Positions 8,075 to 17,401 are shown, counted from the stretch's first letter. The stretch is DNA of 64,000 nt from Halorarius halobius (GCF_024298865.1 NZ_CP101161.1:2749227-2813226), one strand, 5' to 3'. Notes: generated from the sequence alone by a model not told the origin. A program made the numbers and translations.

Positions 8075-9772
8075 ATGGAGATAAACATCGAGGACGACAC
8101 TGACGAGGAGATCGCACAGGCCATCGCCACCGCCATCTCGGAGCATCTCGGCACAGATGTCGAACTCGTCGACGGCGAGGGGGAGGTCGCCGCGGCCGGC
8201 CGGGACTGGAGCGAGGAGGGAGCCATCGTCACCGAGCGCGAAGAGGAGATACGCGAGGAGATAGAGGCGATACTGTCGGGGGGGCCGGACCGCGGGTTCG
8301 AGAAGATAGAGGACCTCGGGAAGGTGTTCGTCCGCAACCGCCTCGACCTGATTTTCGACGAGATAGAGTACGAGGACGGCACGTTCGCCCGCCACGGCGA
8401 CGACGACGAACTGCCGGCCGACGGGCTAATCACCGGCATCGGCACCATCGACGGCCGGAAGGTGGCGTTCACGGCCAACGACTACACCGTGAAGGCGGGG
8501 TCGCTCGGGCAGATGGGCGTCGAGAAGGTCATCCGCATCCAGGAGCGGGCGATGGACCTCGGCATCCCGATGTTGCGGCTCGTGGACTCCACGGGGGCGC
8601 GGCTCAACGCCGAGGAGCGGGAGCCCGGCGACACCCACATGGACCGCTATCGGGGCGGCAAGATGTTCTACAACCAGTGTCTGCTCTCCGGGAAGGTACC
8701 CCAGATCGGCGTCCTCTACGGCCCGGACGTGGCGGGGTCGGCGTACACGCCGGTGTTCTGTGACTATCTCGTGATGGTCGAGGACATCGCCGGCATGGCC
8801 ATCGCCTCCCCGCGCATCGTGCAGGCGATGACCGGCGAGGACGTCGACATGCAGGAACTCGGCGGTCCGGAGGTCCACGCCAAGCACTCGGGGAGCACGG
8901 ACCTCGTCGTCCCCGACGAGGAGACGGCCGCCCAGCGGGTCAAGGACATTCTCCGGCTTCTGCCGGACAACTACCGCAACCAGCCGCCCGAACAGCCGTC
9001 ACAGCCGCCGAAGAAGAACCCCTACGGGCTGGACGCGGTCATCCCCGACGAGCCGAACAAGGCCTACGACGTCCACGAGGTCATCGACCGGGTCGTCGAC
9101 CGCGACTCGTTCATCGAGATGAAACCGGACTTCGCGCCCGAACTCGTGACCGGGCTCGGCCGCATCGACGGGCAGGTGGTCGGCATCGTCGCCAACCAGC
9201 CGGAACACGTCTCGGGAGCCATCTTCCCGGATTCGGCCGACAAGGGCGCGGGGTTCGTCTGGACCTGCGACGCGTACAACATCCCGCTGGTGTACCTGTG
9301 TGACACGCCGGGCTACATGATCGGCTCGCAGGTCGAGAAGGAGGGCGTGCTCCGGAAGGGCCGCAAGTTCATCTACGCCACATCGAACGCGCAGGTGCCG
9401 AAGTTCTGCGTCATCACGCGGAAGGCGTACGGCGCGGGCATCTACGCGATGGCCGGCCCCTCCTTCGGCCCGGACGCGACGCTGGCGCTCCCGTCCGCGG
9501 AGATTTCCGTGATGGGTCCCGACGCCGCCGTCCACGCGCTGTTCGGCGGTCAACTCGAGGATATGGACGAGGCCAGCAAGGAGGCGTTCATCGAGTCCGC
9601 CAAGGAGGAGTTCGACAAGTACATCGACATCCGCAAGCAGGCCGGGCAGATGCAGGTCGACGAACTCGTCCCCGCGGGCGACCTCCGGGAGCAACTGGAG
9701 AGTCGCCTCGACGTCTACAAGACGAAGGAGCGAGACCCCGTCGACCGCCACCACGGCACCGTGTTCTTTTAA
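8075..9772 (+). CDS. Acyl-CoA carboxylase, carboxyltransferase subunit (PccB/AccD-like), with N-terminal extension
   Basis: A 565-residue protein with the two crotonase-like halves of biotin-dependent carboxyltransferases. The N half carries VKAGSLGQMGVEKVIRIQE and VDSTGARL (usual form DSGGAR); the C half carries VSGAIFPDSADKGAGF, DTPGYMIGSQVEKEGV and LPSAEISVMGPDAAV. It ends DPVDRHHGTVFF, like family members ending KHGNIPL. The oxyanion-hole segment reads GPDVAGSAYTP instead of the usual CAGGAxYSP, and about 60 acidic residues precede the family core. No biotin carboxylase or biotin carrier gene is nearby. It probably transfers CO2 to or from an acyl-CoA; propionyl-CoA is the default guess, but a decarboxylase or another substrate fits the altered motifs. 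Confidence 0.85.
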   Translation: MEINIEDDTDEEIAQAIATAISEHLGTDVELVDGEGEVAAAGRDWSEEGAIVTEREEEIREEIEAILSGGPDRGFEKIEDLGKVFVRNRLDLIFDEIEYEDGTFARHGDDDELPADGLITGIGTIDGRKVAFTANDYTVKAGSLGQMGVEKVIRIQERAMDLGIPMLRLVDSTGARLNAEEREPGDTHMDRYRGGKMFYNQCLLSGKVPQIGVLYGPDVAGSAYTPVFCDYLVMVEDIAGMAIASPRIVQAMTGEDVDMQELGGPEVHAKHSGSTDLVVPDEETAAQRVKDILRLLPDNYRNQPPEQPSQPPKKNPYGLDAVIPDEPNKAYDVHEVIDRVVDRDSFIEMKPDFAPELVTGLGRIDGQVVGIVANQPEHVSGAIFPDSADKGAGFVWTCDAYNIPLVYLCDTPGYMIGSQVEKEGVLRKGRKFIYATSNAQVPKFCVITRKAYGAGIYAMAGPSFGPDATLALPSAEISVMGPDAAVHALFGGQLEDMDEASKEAFIESAKEEFDKYIDIRKQAGQMQVDELVPAGDLREQLESRLDVYKTKERDPVDRHHGTVFF

Positions 9773-9892
9773 CTCGGAGCCGGCGGCCTTACACCGTTAA
9801 CTCAGCGCGCCACGTCGGGAACACCGATTCCCCGCTGGCCGAAGGAACGAACCACCGTAAACCTCGTCGGGGGTTTCGCGCTTCCGATAACC

Positions 9893-9905
9893 CACGATTT
9901 ATGAT
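9893..9905 (+). promoter_or_regulatory. TATA-like box of the MTH865-family gene
   Basis: CACGATTTATGAT precedes the ATG at 9932 by about 27-35 bases, the spacing of a leaderless haloarchaeal transcript. This favours 9932 over an in-frame opening at 9917. The rest of 9773-9931 shows no coding frame. Confidence 0.5.
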
Positions 9906-9931
9906 GTATCGGTAGGTTGGTTCGAGTGGCT

Positions 9932-10183
9932 ATGGCAGACAAAGAGGAACTCCGCCAGCAGATGATCGACGCGTTCGAAGGCGCCGACTACCCGATCAAC
10001 AGCCCGATGGACCTCGTCCCCGCGCTCCCGAACGGGCCGTCGACGACGTTCGAGTCCGGCGACTTCTCGATGACCGCCATGGAGCTCAACACGAAGCTCG
10101 GCGGCGGCGACTTCCCGTACGACTCGCCGGAGGCGTTCGTCGACGACATCATCGAACAGCTCGAGGACGAAGGCCACATCTGA
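9932..10183 (+). CDS. MTH865-like small protein
   Basis: An 83-residue protein with the layout of the MTH865 family, named after a Methanothermobacter protein of solved EF-hand-like fold and unknown function. Recognisable blocks are EGADYPINSPMDLVPALPNG and the repeated GGGDFPYDSPEAFVDDII, two similar halves each containing (D/F)YP(I/Y)(N/D)SP. It is acidic, soluble and has no signal peptide or cysteine. The gene stands alone with its own TATA-like box. Biochemical role is unknown. Confidence 0.8.
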   Translation: MADKEELRQQMIDAFEGADYPINSPMDLVPALPNGPSTTFESGDFSMTAMELNTKLGGGDFPYDSPEAFVDDIIEQLEDEGHI

Positions 10184-10456
10184 GGCTCCCCGCCGTTCGT
10201 TTCTCACCCCTACACGTAAGCCGGTAGAGCCCGTCGCCCGCCATCCCGATGTCGAACCTGTCGACTAGCGTCCGGGCCGTTTCCGGGAGCAGCGAACGCC
10301 GCACACGCCGTCCTCGTCGTCGGATACTCGTCGCTACGGCCGCGAGCAACGTCCGTCTGAAAGGCACCGACGGGTGGGTGGTCGACCACCGGTGAACGTC
10401 TCGTGTCGGATGAACCGTACCCGAGGTTGAAGTCGTCCGGGGCTGACGAGCGGCGC

Positions 10457-10711
10457 ATGGACACGACTGACATCGTACAGCGCGCGCTCATCCTGCCGTT
10501 CCTGCTGGGGCTTCTCGGCGTGTTCGTGTTCGGGGGCCGCTACACCGGCGTCGGCCACCTCGATTCGCCGGCGACGGTGCTCGGGTTCGGCGAGTACGAC
10601 ACCGCCGGGTTCGTCGTCAGCGTCGTCCTGCTTCTCGGGAGCGCGTACCTGTTCAGTTACGTCACGCCCGAGTCCGAACTCGAGGAACTGGACGAGTCGT
10701 CGACCGAGTGA
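10457..10711 (+). CDS. Small two-helix membrane protein, unknown function
   Basis: An 84-residue protein with hydrophobic segments at about residues 8-27 and 47-68 and an acidic C-terminal tail (ESELEELDESSTE). The ATG at 10457 gives a compact membrane protein; the longer opening at 10403 adds a sequence with no such character. Its stop lies 9 bases from the stop of the convergent acyl-CoA synthetase. The region 10184-10456 before it holds no convincing gene. Not recognised as a named family; the acidic tail and codon pattern support real coding. Confidence 0.6.
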   Translation: MDTTDIVQRALILPFLLGLLGVFVFGGRYTGVGHLDSPATVLGFGEYDTAGFVVSVVLLLGSAYLFSYVTPESELEELDESSTE

Positions 10712-10720
10712 GGCTCCCGT

Positions 10721-12364
10721 CTACAGTTCCTCGCTCGACGAGAGCGGCCCGTCGAGTCGTTGTTCGGCCTCCTCCTCTAGCTTGTAGCGCTGGACCTTCT
10801 GGGTGGCCGACCGCGGCAGTTCGTCGACGAAGAACACCCGCCGCGGATGGGCGTACGTGGCGACGTGGTCGAGCGTGAACTCCCGCAGGTCCGCTTCGGT
10901 CGCGTCGCTTCCCTCCTCGAGGACGACGAACGCCACCGGCGCCTCACCTTTCACCTCGTGGGGTGCGGCGACGACGGCCGCCTCGGCCACGTCGGGGTGC
11001 TCGTACAGCGCGTTCTCGACCTCCGCCGGGTAGATGTTCTCCCCGCCGGCGATTATCATGTCGTCGGCGCGGTCGACCATCCAGAAGTAGCCGTCCTCGT
11101 CGACGCGGGCGATGTCCTCCGTGTAGAAGAACCCCTCGTCGTCGAACACCTGCTCGGTCTTCTCGGGCAGGCCGAAGTACCCCTCGAACACGTTGGGCCC
11201 GCGGATGGCGATTTCGCCGGTCACCTGCTCCTCGTCGTCGAAATCGATGTCGTCGTCGGGGAACGGCGTCAACTGCTCGTAGCTGACCCGCGTCTCGCGG
11301 GTCTCGGGGTCGACGAGCTTCATCTCGATGTTCTCCAGTGCCGGGCCGATACAGCCAGCCGGCTTCCGAACGCCGTGGGCCGGCTCCACGGTGCCGGCGG
11401 GTGCCGTCTCCGTCATCCCCCACCCCTCTATCATCGGGACGTTCCACGCCTCCTCGATGGTGCGGCGCACCTCGTCGGCGAGCGGCGCGGCCGCGCAGTT
11501 GACGTACCGCAGTGCCGAGAGGTCGTACTTCTCGGGGTTCTCGCGGTACTCCCGCCACATCATCGTGTACATCGCGGGGACGCCGGCCATCGTCGTCACG
11601 TTCCTCTCGGTGAGCGCGGTGAGCATCTGCTCGCCGTCCGGTTCGGGCTGGAGATGCATCGTCGCGCCCTTCGCCAGATACGTGCCGAGGATGGCGTTGA
11701 GCGCGTAGATGTGGAACAGCGGCAACACGAGCACGATGGAGTCGTCGGCGTCCACCGCCAGCCCGCCTTTCGTGTACGCCTCCACCGACGACAGCAGGTT
11801 CTCGTGGGTCAACAGCACGCCCTTCGGGTTGCCCGTCGTCCCCGAGGTGTACGGCTGGCAGGCCACGTCGTCGTACGCCCGGTCGGGGCGGTCGAACTCG
11901 ACGTCGGCCTCGGCTTTCGCCTGCGAGTAGTTGACGACGCCGTCGCCGGAGACGCCCGAGAGCAGGAGCGTCCCCACGTCCGCGGCGGCCGCGAGGTCCT
12001 GTGCCTCGTCGGCCAAAAGCGGCGAGGCGACCACGTGGTCCGCCTCGGAGTTGTCGAGCACGTACACGAGCGTGTTCGGGTCCATCCGGAGGTTCAGCGG
12101 GACGGGGACGGCGCCGGCCCGGATGGCGCCGAAGTACGCCTCCGGGAACTGCGTCGTGTTCGGGATGAACAGCCCCACCCGGTCGCCCGGGTCGACGCCG
12201 TGGTCGACGAGCACGTTCGCCACGCGGTTCGCCGCTTCGTCGAGTTCGCGGAACGACATCGACTGTCCGAACGCGGTAAACAGCGTCTCGTCGCCGTAGC
12301 GGTCGGCGGCCATCGCAGGGAGGTCCCCCATGTGCCGGAGCGGAGCGCCTTCGAAGTGATCCAT
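10721..12364 (-). CDS. AMP-forming acyl-CoA synthetase / CoA ligase
   Basis: A 547-residue ANL-superfamily enzyme that activates a carboxylic acid with ATP and joins it to CoA. The phosphate-binding loop YTSGTTGNPKG spans about residues 172-182; further motifs are GWGMTETAPAG, FYTEDIARVDEDGYFWMVDR (adenine/ribose binding) and DDMIIAGGENIYPAEVE (hinge). The catalytic lysine lies in LPRSATQKVQRYKL near the end. The ATG at 12364 (MDHFEGAPL) is preferred over the TTG at 12379; ATAAATTTAT on the minus strand near 12395-12404 can serve as TATA box. Substrate chain is not predictable, but the gene block at 1.6-9.8 kb could use the acyl-CoA it makes. Confidence 0.9.
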   Translation of the reverse strand: MDHFEGAPLRHMGDLPAMAADRYGDETLFTAFGQSMSFRELDEAANRVANVLVDHGVDPGDRVGLFIPNTTQFPEAYFGAIRAGAVPVPLNLRMDPNTLVYVLDNSEADHVVASPLLADEAQDLAAAADVGTLLLSGVSGDGVVNYSQAKAEADVEFDRPDRAYDDVACQPYTSGTTGNPKGVLLTHENLLSSVEAYTKGGLAVDADDSIVLVLPLFHIYALNAILGTYLAKGATMHLQPEPDGEQMLTALTERNVTTMAGVPAMYTMMWREYRENPEKYDLSALRYVNCAAAPLADEVRRTIEEAWNVPMIEGWGMTETAPAGTVEPAHGVRKPAGCIGPALENIEMKLVDPETRETRVSYEQLTPFPDDDIDFDDEEQVTGEIAIRGPNVFEGYFGLPEKTEQVFDDEGFFYTEDIARVDEDGYFWMVDRADDMIIAGGENIYPAEVENALYEHPDVAEAAVVAAPHEVKGEAPVAFVVLEEGSDATEADLREFTLDHVATYAHPRRVFFVDELPRSATQKVQRYKLEEEAEQRLDGPLSSSEEL

Positions 12365-12411
12365 GGTAGCGTTCGGCAATCCCGTCGTCCGGTAATAAAT
12401 TTATGTCCCGA

Positions 12412-12900
12412 CTACGGTCCCGCGAGCAGTAGCGCGGCGGCGGTGGCGAACACCCCGAGCGCGAGCAGGCCCCAGTTGGCGAGCGTGTTGCTCGCGCGGG
12501 CAACCCCCAGCGTGTACGACTCGCCGGACAGCGGCCACAGGAAGGGGACGCCGGCCGGCGTGAGCGCGTCCGCGAGTAGATGTGAGCCGACGCCGATGAC
12601 CCCGACGCCGGCCCCGAACGCCGCCGCGCGAGTCGGCCCGCCCAGCGGCCGGTAGCTCCCCTGGCCGAGTTGCCAGCCGACCGCGCCCAGAAGCGCCGCG
12701 ACCCCAAGCAGGAACAGTAGCGTATGCGTGATGCCGCGGTGACTGACGAACGGCACACGGAGGTCGTAGTCGGGAAGCGTCGCCAGAAGCAGGACGCCCG
12801 CCCCGCCGACGAACGCCAGCGTCGGGTCCGACGCCAGGAGCAGGTAGCCGACGGGGGCGTACGCCAGGAGCGCCGCCCCGTAGTGCCCGGTCGCGTACAT
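12412..12900 (-). CDS. YdjM/DUF457-family membrane-bound metal-dependent hydrolase
   Basis: A 162-residue membrane protein with about five hydrophobic segments. It shows the family pattern of histidines at membrane borders: ATGHYGAALL at the N-terminus, ATLPDYDLRVPFVSHRGITH in the middle and GSHLLADALTPAGVPFLWP, whose H/D residues are thought to bind metal. DUF457 proteins (E. coli YdjM is LexA-controlled) are assigned as putative phosphoesterase-like hydrolases; no activity is proven here. The ATG at 12900 (MYATGHYG) gives the family start; a longer frame upstream is unsupported. It sits 47 bases downstream of the synthetase start and divergent from a tiny membrane ORF. Confidence 0.75.
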   Translation of the reverse strand: MYATGHYGAALLAYAPVGYLLLASDPTLAFVGGAGVLLLATLPDYDLRVPFVSHRGITHTLLFLLGVAALLGAVGWQLGQGSYRPLGGPTRAAAFGAGVGVIGVGSHLLADALTPAGVPFLWPLSGESYTLGVARASNTLANWGLLALGVFATAAALLLAGP

Positions 12901-12983
12901 ACCGGGACGCGGGCCCCCTCCCGCTTGAACGTACGGGCCGCCGAAACCGACGCTCCTTTTCTGTCTCCGGCCGAAGGCGGAGC

Positions 12984-13106
12984 ATGCTCGACGCCCTCGT
13001 GGCCGCGTTCGGCCCGTTTCTCGTCCCCGCGGTGCTGTTCGGCGTCGGCGTCGTCGGCTACCTCCTTCTGTATCTCCTCTCCCGCCTGCTGGGGGACGAA
13101 CAGTAA
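12984..13106 (+). CDS. Tiny single-helix membrane protein (40 residues)
   Basis: An ATG at 12984 opens 40 codons: MLDALVAAFGPFLVPAVLFG, then a hydrophobic stretch and a short polar end SRLLGDEQ. About 30 of the residues form one transmembrane helix, perhaps kinked at the proline. A possible operator-free G+C-rich leader precedes it, and it ends 26 bases before the start of the peroxidase-like gene, suggesting one transcript. Function unknown. Short length makes this a moderate call. Confidence 0.5.
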   Translation: MLDALVAAFGPFLVPAVLFGVGVVGYLLLYLLSRLLGDEQ

Positions 13107-13132
13107 AGGCCGGGGGCGTTCCACACGTCGGC

Positions 13133-13702
13133 ATGGCCGACGAACCGATGGGCCGCTTCGACGCGCCCGACGTCGAGGACCTGCCCGACGACATCCGCGA
13201 GCGAATCGCCGAGGAACGCGAGGACGCGGGGTTCACCCCGAACGTCTTCGCGGCGATGGGGTACAAGCCGAGTCATTTCCGGCCGTTCTTCGAGTACCAC
13301 GACGCGCTGGTCGAAGACACGGCCCTACAGCGCCACGAGATAGAGATGCTCGTCGTCACGGTTTCGGGCATCAACGACTGCCTCTACTGTGTGGTCGCCC
13401 ACGGCGCCCTGGTTCGCATCTACGCGAAGGACCCGAAACTCGCGGACCAACTCGCCACCAACCACCGGAGTGCGGACCTCTCGAAGCGCCATCGGGCGAT
13501 GCTCGACTTCGCCGAGAAGTTGACCGAATCGCCCGGCAAGGTGGGCGACGCCGACGTTCAGGCGCTCCGCGAGGTCGGATTTTCGAAGGAAGCGGTCTGG
13601 GACATCACAAGCGTCGTCGGCTTCTACAACCTCTCGAACCGGCTGGCCGTCGTCACGGACATGCGCCCGAACGACGAGTTCTACACGCTCGGCCGGGAGT
13701 AG
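13133..13702 (+). CDS. Peroxidase-related carboxymuconolactone decarboxylase (AhpD-like) protein
   Basis: A 189-residue all-helical protein of the CMD/AhpD superfamily, peroxidase-related subgroup. The active motif is CLYCVVAHG, with C83 and C86 as the redox pair and H90 as proton relay; TPNVFAAMGYKPSHFRPF near the N-terminus and VGFYNLSNRLA near the end are subgroup blocks. Such proteins reduce peroxides with help from a dithiol partner, or act as structural relatives with no enzyme role. Its stop codon touches the stop of the convergent DUF4396 gene. Start ATG 13133 is unambiguous. Confidence 0.85.
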   Translation: MADEPMGRFDAPDVEDLPDDIRERIAEEREDAGFTPNVFAAMGYKPSHFRPFFEYHDALVEDTALQRHEIEMLVVTVSGINDCLYCVVAHGALVRIYAKDPKLADQLATNHRSADLSKRHRAMLDFAEKLTESPGKVGDADVQALREVGFSKEAVWDITSVVGFYNLSNRLAVVTDMRPNDEFYTLGRE

Positions 13703-14368
13703 TCAGGCGGCCGCTTCCTTCGGGTTCTGCATGCCTTCCTTGACGCCCTGGCTGACCAACAGGACGTTCACGGGGTACGCGACGACGAGGCCGATGGTCA
13801 GCGAGAATATCAGCGCGGACCAGAACAGCACCTGCCCGATGTGGGCCTCGCCGGCCAGCCAGACGTCCGTGCCGATGGCGGCTATCTCCATCACGGTAAT
13901 CGAGGGCGTCTCCGTGTAGAGAGCGTCCGTCATCGCGGTGGCGAACGACTCGCCCTCCTGCATCAGTGGGCCGACGGTCAGCGAGTAGCCGAGGACGTAC
14001 GCACAGCCGAACGTGATGGCGATGACCCAGTGGCTCGCTAACGCGAGCAGGCCGGCGGCGACGGTGACGCCGATGACCTCGCCGGCACCACACCCCGAGT
14101 AGCAGTGGGCGACCGACCGGAAGCCGCGGCGCCACAGCGAGTCGTGGTCGATGGCCGACCGTCCGGAGTAGGCGTAGATGGCGAGACCGAGCGGCCCCGA
14201 GTAGAGGACGGTCAGTCCCCACACGAACTTCATCAGCGGCGCGATACCCGAGTTGTTCGCGCGCAGGTCGTACGCGAGCGCGAGGAGCGAAACGGCGACG
14301 AGAGCGCCCCACACGGCGAGTACCTGCGGGTTCGTCAACACGGCCTGGAGAGTCTGCTCGACACTCAT
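13703..14368 (-). CDS. DUF4396 membrane protein
   Basis: A 221-residue protein with about six hydrophobic segments. HCYSGCGAGEVIGV around residues 87-100 matches the DUF4396 hallmark HCxSGCxxGD/E, with two cysteines and a histidine that could bind a metal at a membrane face. The gene is divergent from the copper ATPase with 155 bases between them, which fits the frequent presence of such proteins near heavy-metal genes, but no transport role has been proven. The start at 14368 gives MSVEQTLQAVL before the first helix. Confidence 0.7.
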   Translation of the reverse strand: MSVEQTLQAVLTNPQVLAVWGALVAVSLLALAYDLRANNSGIAPLMKFVWGLTVLYSGPLGLAIYAYSGRSAIDHDSLWRRGFRSVAHCYSGCGAGEVIGVTVAAGLLALASHWVIAITFGCAYVLGYSLTVGPLMQEGESFATAMTDALYTETPSITVMEIAAIGTDVWLAGEAHIGQVLFWSALIFSLTIGLVVAYPVNVLLVSQGVKEGMQNPKEAAA

Positions 14369-14468
14369 CGTGTGTCCATGTTCTCGCGCCCGACTTTTGC
14401 CGTTTGGGGGCCGGGTATCTGCCCCGAGAGTGGTGAATTGCTTTTGACTCTAGATTCTGCATGTGGGT

Positions 14469-14521
14469 ATACTTTGGAATCCTCGTGACAAACCGCATTA
14501 ACGGTGAGGCCCTACGTAGGG
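14469..14521 (+). promoter_or_regulatory. Copper ATPase promoter with abutting palindrome
   Basis: TATACTTTGG at 14469-14478 is a TATA-like box on the plus strand. The perfect 12-base palindrome CCCTACGTAGGG (14510-14521) ends two bases before the ATG at 14524. It lies downstream of the box, so it could be a repressor operator or a small hairpin hiding the start. The 14369-14523 gap also serves the divergent DUF4396 gene and holds GACTCTAGATTC at 14447-14458. Confidence 0.45.
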
Positions 14522-14523
14522 AC

Positions 14524-17088
14524 ATGACACATCGCTCACCGTTGCAGTTGACCGGCATGTCCTGTGCCAACTGCGCGGGCACCATCGAGGAGTCCGTCGG
14601 AAAACTCGACGGGGTCGAGGAGGTGGACGCCAACTACGCCACGGACGAAGGGAGCGTCACCTACGACCCCGACCGCGTCTCGCTGGCGGAGATATACGAC
14701 GCCGTCGAGGACGCGGGCTACGGCGTCGTCGACGAGCGCGTCGAGGTCGCCATCACGGACATGACCTGTGCGAACTGCTCGGAGACGGTCGAATCGGCGC
14801 TCCGCGACGTGCCGGGCGTCATCGAGGTCGACGCCAACTTCGCCACCGACGCGGCACAGGTCCGGTTCAACCCCGCCGAGACCGCTCGGGGGGAGCTGTA
14901 CGACGCCATCGAGGCGGCCGGCTACACGCCCGTCCGGCCGGAGGCAGGCGACGAGGAGGCCGACGCCGACAGCGTCGACGCCGCCCGGAGCGAGGAGATA
15001 CGCCACCAGAAGCGGCTGACCCTGTTCGGCGCGGTGCTGGCGGCGCCGCTGGTCGGGATGCTCGTCGCGGAACTGTTCGCGCCCGGGGTGCTCCCCGAGC
15101 ATATCCCGGGGACGACCGTCTCTATCGGCTGGGTCGCGTTCCTGCTCGCTACGCCGGTCCAGGTCGTGCTCGGCCGCGAGTTCTACGAGAACTCCTACAA
15201 GGCGGTCGTGAAGAACCGGACCGCGAACATGGACGTGCTCATCGCGCTGGGCTCGACGACGGCGTACGGCTACTCCGTCGTCGCCCTGCTGGGCGTGTTG
15301 CCCCAGGCGGGGCTCTACTTCGACACCGCGGCGCTCATCCTCGTATTCATCACGCTGGGCAACTACCTGGAGGCCCGCTCGAAGGGCCAGGCCGGCGAAG
15401 CGCTCCGGTCGCTGCTGGAGATGGAAGCCGAGGAAGCGACCCGCGTCGACGAGGATGGAAACGAGGAGACCGTTCCGCTGGAGGATATCGAGGTGGGTGA
15501 CCGGCTGAAAGTCCGGCCGGGCGAGAAGATACCGACGGACGGCGTCGTCGTGGAGGGGGACTCGGCCGTCGACGAGTCGATGGTGACCGGCGAGTCGGTC
15601 CCCGTCTCGAAGGACCCCGGCGACGAAGTCGTGGGCTCGACCGTCAACACCAACGGGGTGCTCGTCGTCGAGGCCACGAAGGTCGGCTCCGAGACCGCCA
15701 TCCAGCAGATAGTGTCGATGGTGAAGGAGGCACAGTCTCGCCAGCCCGACATCCAGAACCTCGCGGACCGCATCTCGGCGTACTTCGTCCCCGCGGTCAT
15801 CCTGAACGCGCTGGCGTGGGGTGCAGTCTGGTATCTGTTCCCCGAGGCGCTCGCGGGGGTCGTCGGCGGTCTCCCGCTGTGGGGGCTGGCCGCGGGCGGC
15901 CCCGCCGCGGTGGGCGTCGTCGAGTTCGCGGTGCTGGTGTTCGCGTCGGCGGTGCTCATCGCCTGCCCGTGCGCGCTTGGGCTGGCGACGCCCGCCGCGA
16001 CGATGGTGGGCACGTCCATCGGCGCGCAAAACGGCGTGCTGTTCAAGGGCGGCGACGTGCTCGAACGCGTCCGCGACACCGACACCGTCGTGTTCGACAA
16101 GACCGGCACGCTCACCGAGGGTGAGATGACGCTGACCGACGTGCGGCCGCTCGGCCCCGCAGCGGACGGGGCGGGTCTCGCCGTCGACGAAGCCGACGCC
16201 GAGACGCGTCTGCTGTCGGTCGTCGCCACCGCCGAGCACGGAAGCGAGCACCCAATCGCCGAGGCCATCGTCGCGGGCGCCCGCGACCGCGGCATCGAGG
16301 TGGGCCAGCCCGACGCGTTCGAGAACGTGTCGGGGCGTGGCATCCGCGCGACGGTCGACGGCCAGTCTGTCGTCGTGGGCAAGCCGGACCTGCTGGCCGA
16401 GGAGGGCGTCGCCGTCGAGCGGGCCGACGAAGCCGTCGAGTCGCTCGAATCGGCGGGGAAGACGGTCGTGCTCGCGGGCGTCGACGGCGAACTGCTCGGC
16501 GCGGTCGCCGTCGCCGACGAGGTCAAGGAGTCCGCACGCGAGGCCGTCGCCGCGCTCCGCGAGCGGGGCGTCGAGACCCGGATGATAACGGGCGACAACG
16601 AGCGGACCGCCCGCGCGGTCGCCGAACAGGTCGGCATCCCCGCCGAGAACGTCCGGGCGGGCGTCCTCCCCGAGGACAAGGCCGACGCCGTCGAGTCCAT
16701 CCAGGCGGACGGCTCCCGGGCGATGATGGTCGGTGACGGCGTGAACGACGCGCCCGCGCTGGCGGCGGCGTTCGTCGGCGTCGCCATCGGGAGCGGGACG
16801 GACGTGGCCATCGAGGCGGCGGACGTGACGCTGATGCGCTCGGACCCGCTGGACGTGGTGAAAGCCATCCGGGTGAGCGAGGCCTCGCTCCGGAAGATAA
16901 AGCAGAACCTGTTCTGGGCGCTCGGCTACAACACGGCGATGATTCCGCTGGCGTCGCTGGGTCTGCTTCAGCCGGTGCTTGCGGCGGGTGCGATGGCGCT
17001 GTCGTCTGTGTCGGTGCTCGCAAACAGCCTGCTGTTCCGGGGGTACACCCCCGACCACGACTACGAACTGTTCGGGTTCCTGCGGTAG
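14524..17088 (+). CDS. copA: Copper-transporting P1B-type ATPase (CopA-like)
   Basis: An 854-residue heavy-metal ATPase that exports Cu+ from the cytoplasm using ATP. Two N-terminal HMA domains carry MSCANC (C14, C17) and MTCANC (C82, C85). The membrane region holds the CPC ion motif (C481-P482-C483), the P-domain DKTGT (phosphorylated D525), a histidine-proline pair in SEHPIAEAI of the nucleotide domain, and GDGVNDAP (737-744). YN in the helix after the P domain ([10 protein letters not shown]) and [13 protein letters not shown] in the last helix are Cu+-site residues of the P1B-1 subtype. The ATG at 14524 is preferred to 14461, which lies in the promoter. Silver could also be a substrate. 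Confidence 0.95.
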   Translation: MTHRSPLQLTGMSCANCAGTIEESVGKLDGVEEVDANYATDEGSVTYDPDRVSLAEIYDAVEDAGYGVVDERVEVAITDMTCANCSETVESALRDVPGVIEVDANFATDAAQVRFNPAETARGELYDAIEAAGYTPVRPEAGDEEADADSVDAARSEEIRHQKRLTLFGAVLAAPLVGMLVAELFAPGVLPEHIPGTTVSIGWVAFLLATPVQVVLGREFYENSYKAVVKNRTANMDVLIALGSTTAYGYSVVALLGVLPQAGLYFDTAALILVFITLGNYLEARSKGQAGEALRSLLEMEAEEATRVDEDGNEETVPLEDIEVGDRLKVRPGEKIPTDGVVVEGDSAVDESMVTGESVPVSKDPGDEVVGSTVNTNGVLVVEATKVGSETAIQQIVSMVKEAQSRQPDIQNLADRISAYFVPAVILNALAWGAVWYLFPEALAGVVGGLPLWGLAAGGPAAVGVVEFAVLVFASAVLIACPCALGLATPAATMVGTSIGAQNGVLFKGGDVLERVRDTDTVVFDKTGTLTEGEMTLTDVRPLGPAADGAGLAVDEADAETRLLSVVATAEHGSEHPIAEAIVAGARDRGIEVGQPDAFENVSGRGIRATVDGQSVVVGKPDLLAEEGVAVERADEAVESLESAGKTVVLAGVDGELLGAVAVADEVKESAREAVAALRERGVETRMITGDNERTARAVAEQVGIPAENVRAGVLPEDKADAVESIQADGSRAMMVGDGVNDAPALAAAFVGVAIGSGTDVAIEAADVTLMRSDPLDVVKAIRVSEASLRKIKQNLFWALGYNTAMIPLASLGLLQPVLAAGAMALSSVSVLANSLLFRGYTPDHDYELFGFLR

Positions 17089-17131
17089 CGCCCCCGATTT
17101 TTACCCGTCACGGGCGCGTCACGCCCGGAGC

Positions 17132-17401
17132 GTGACCGACCAGGACCCGAAGACCGTCCGCGACTACCCCGAAACGCTCGACGACGAGAACGGCTCACAG
17201 CTCGTCGGCGTGACCGCCGACGGGGAGCCGCAGTACTACGACCCCGTCCAGAACCGCATCGCCCCCGCGTTCGACGCGGACGGCGAACTCCTACCGTCGT
17301 GGGAGGAGGGTCGTGAGCTCTCGCCGGGCGAGACGCTCCAGGACGCGATAGACGACATCGAGGAGCGGGTCGGCTGGGAGAGCCTGACCGACGACGATTA
17401 G
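17132..17401 (+). CDS. Small acidic haloarchaeal protein, unknown function
   Basis: An 89-residue protein read from a GTG at 17132 (VTDQDPKTVRDYPETLDDEN). It is strongly acidic and soluble, with no cysteine, helix-spanning segment or known motif; TADGEPQYYDPVQNRIAPAF suggests a small beta-rich fold. A run of five T at 17098-17102 lies between copA and this start and could end the copA transcript or act as promoter. Its TAG overlaps the TAA of the convergent HMG-CoA reductase gene. Coding is supported by haloarchaeal composition; function not recognised. Confidence 0.55.
   Translation: MTDQDPKTVRDYPETLDDENGSQLVGVTADGEPQYYDPVQNRIAPAFDADGELLPSWEEGRELSPGETLQDAIDDIEERVGWESLTDDD

Noticed and set aside
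10149-10456. Possible small genes on either strand between the MTH865-like gene and the next membrane protein
   Set aside because: Readings are arginine-rich without acidic haloarchaeal bias, lack a promoter, and overlap a known gene.
14461-14523. Earlier ATG of the copper ATPase
   Set aside because: This stretch contains the TATA-like box and palindrome, and the HMA domain begins right after the ATG at 14524.
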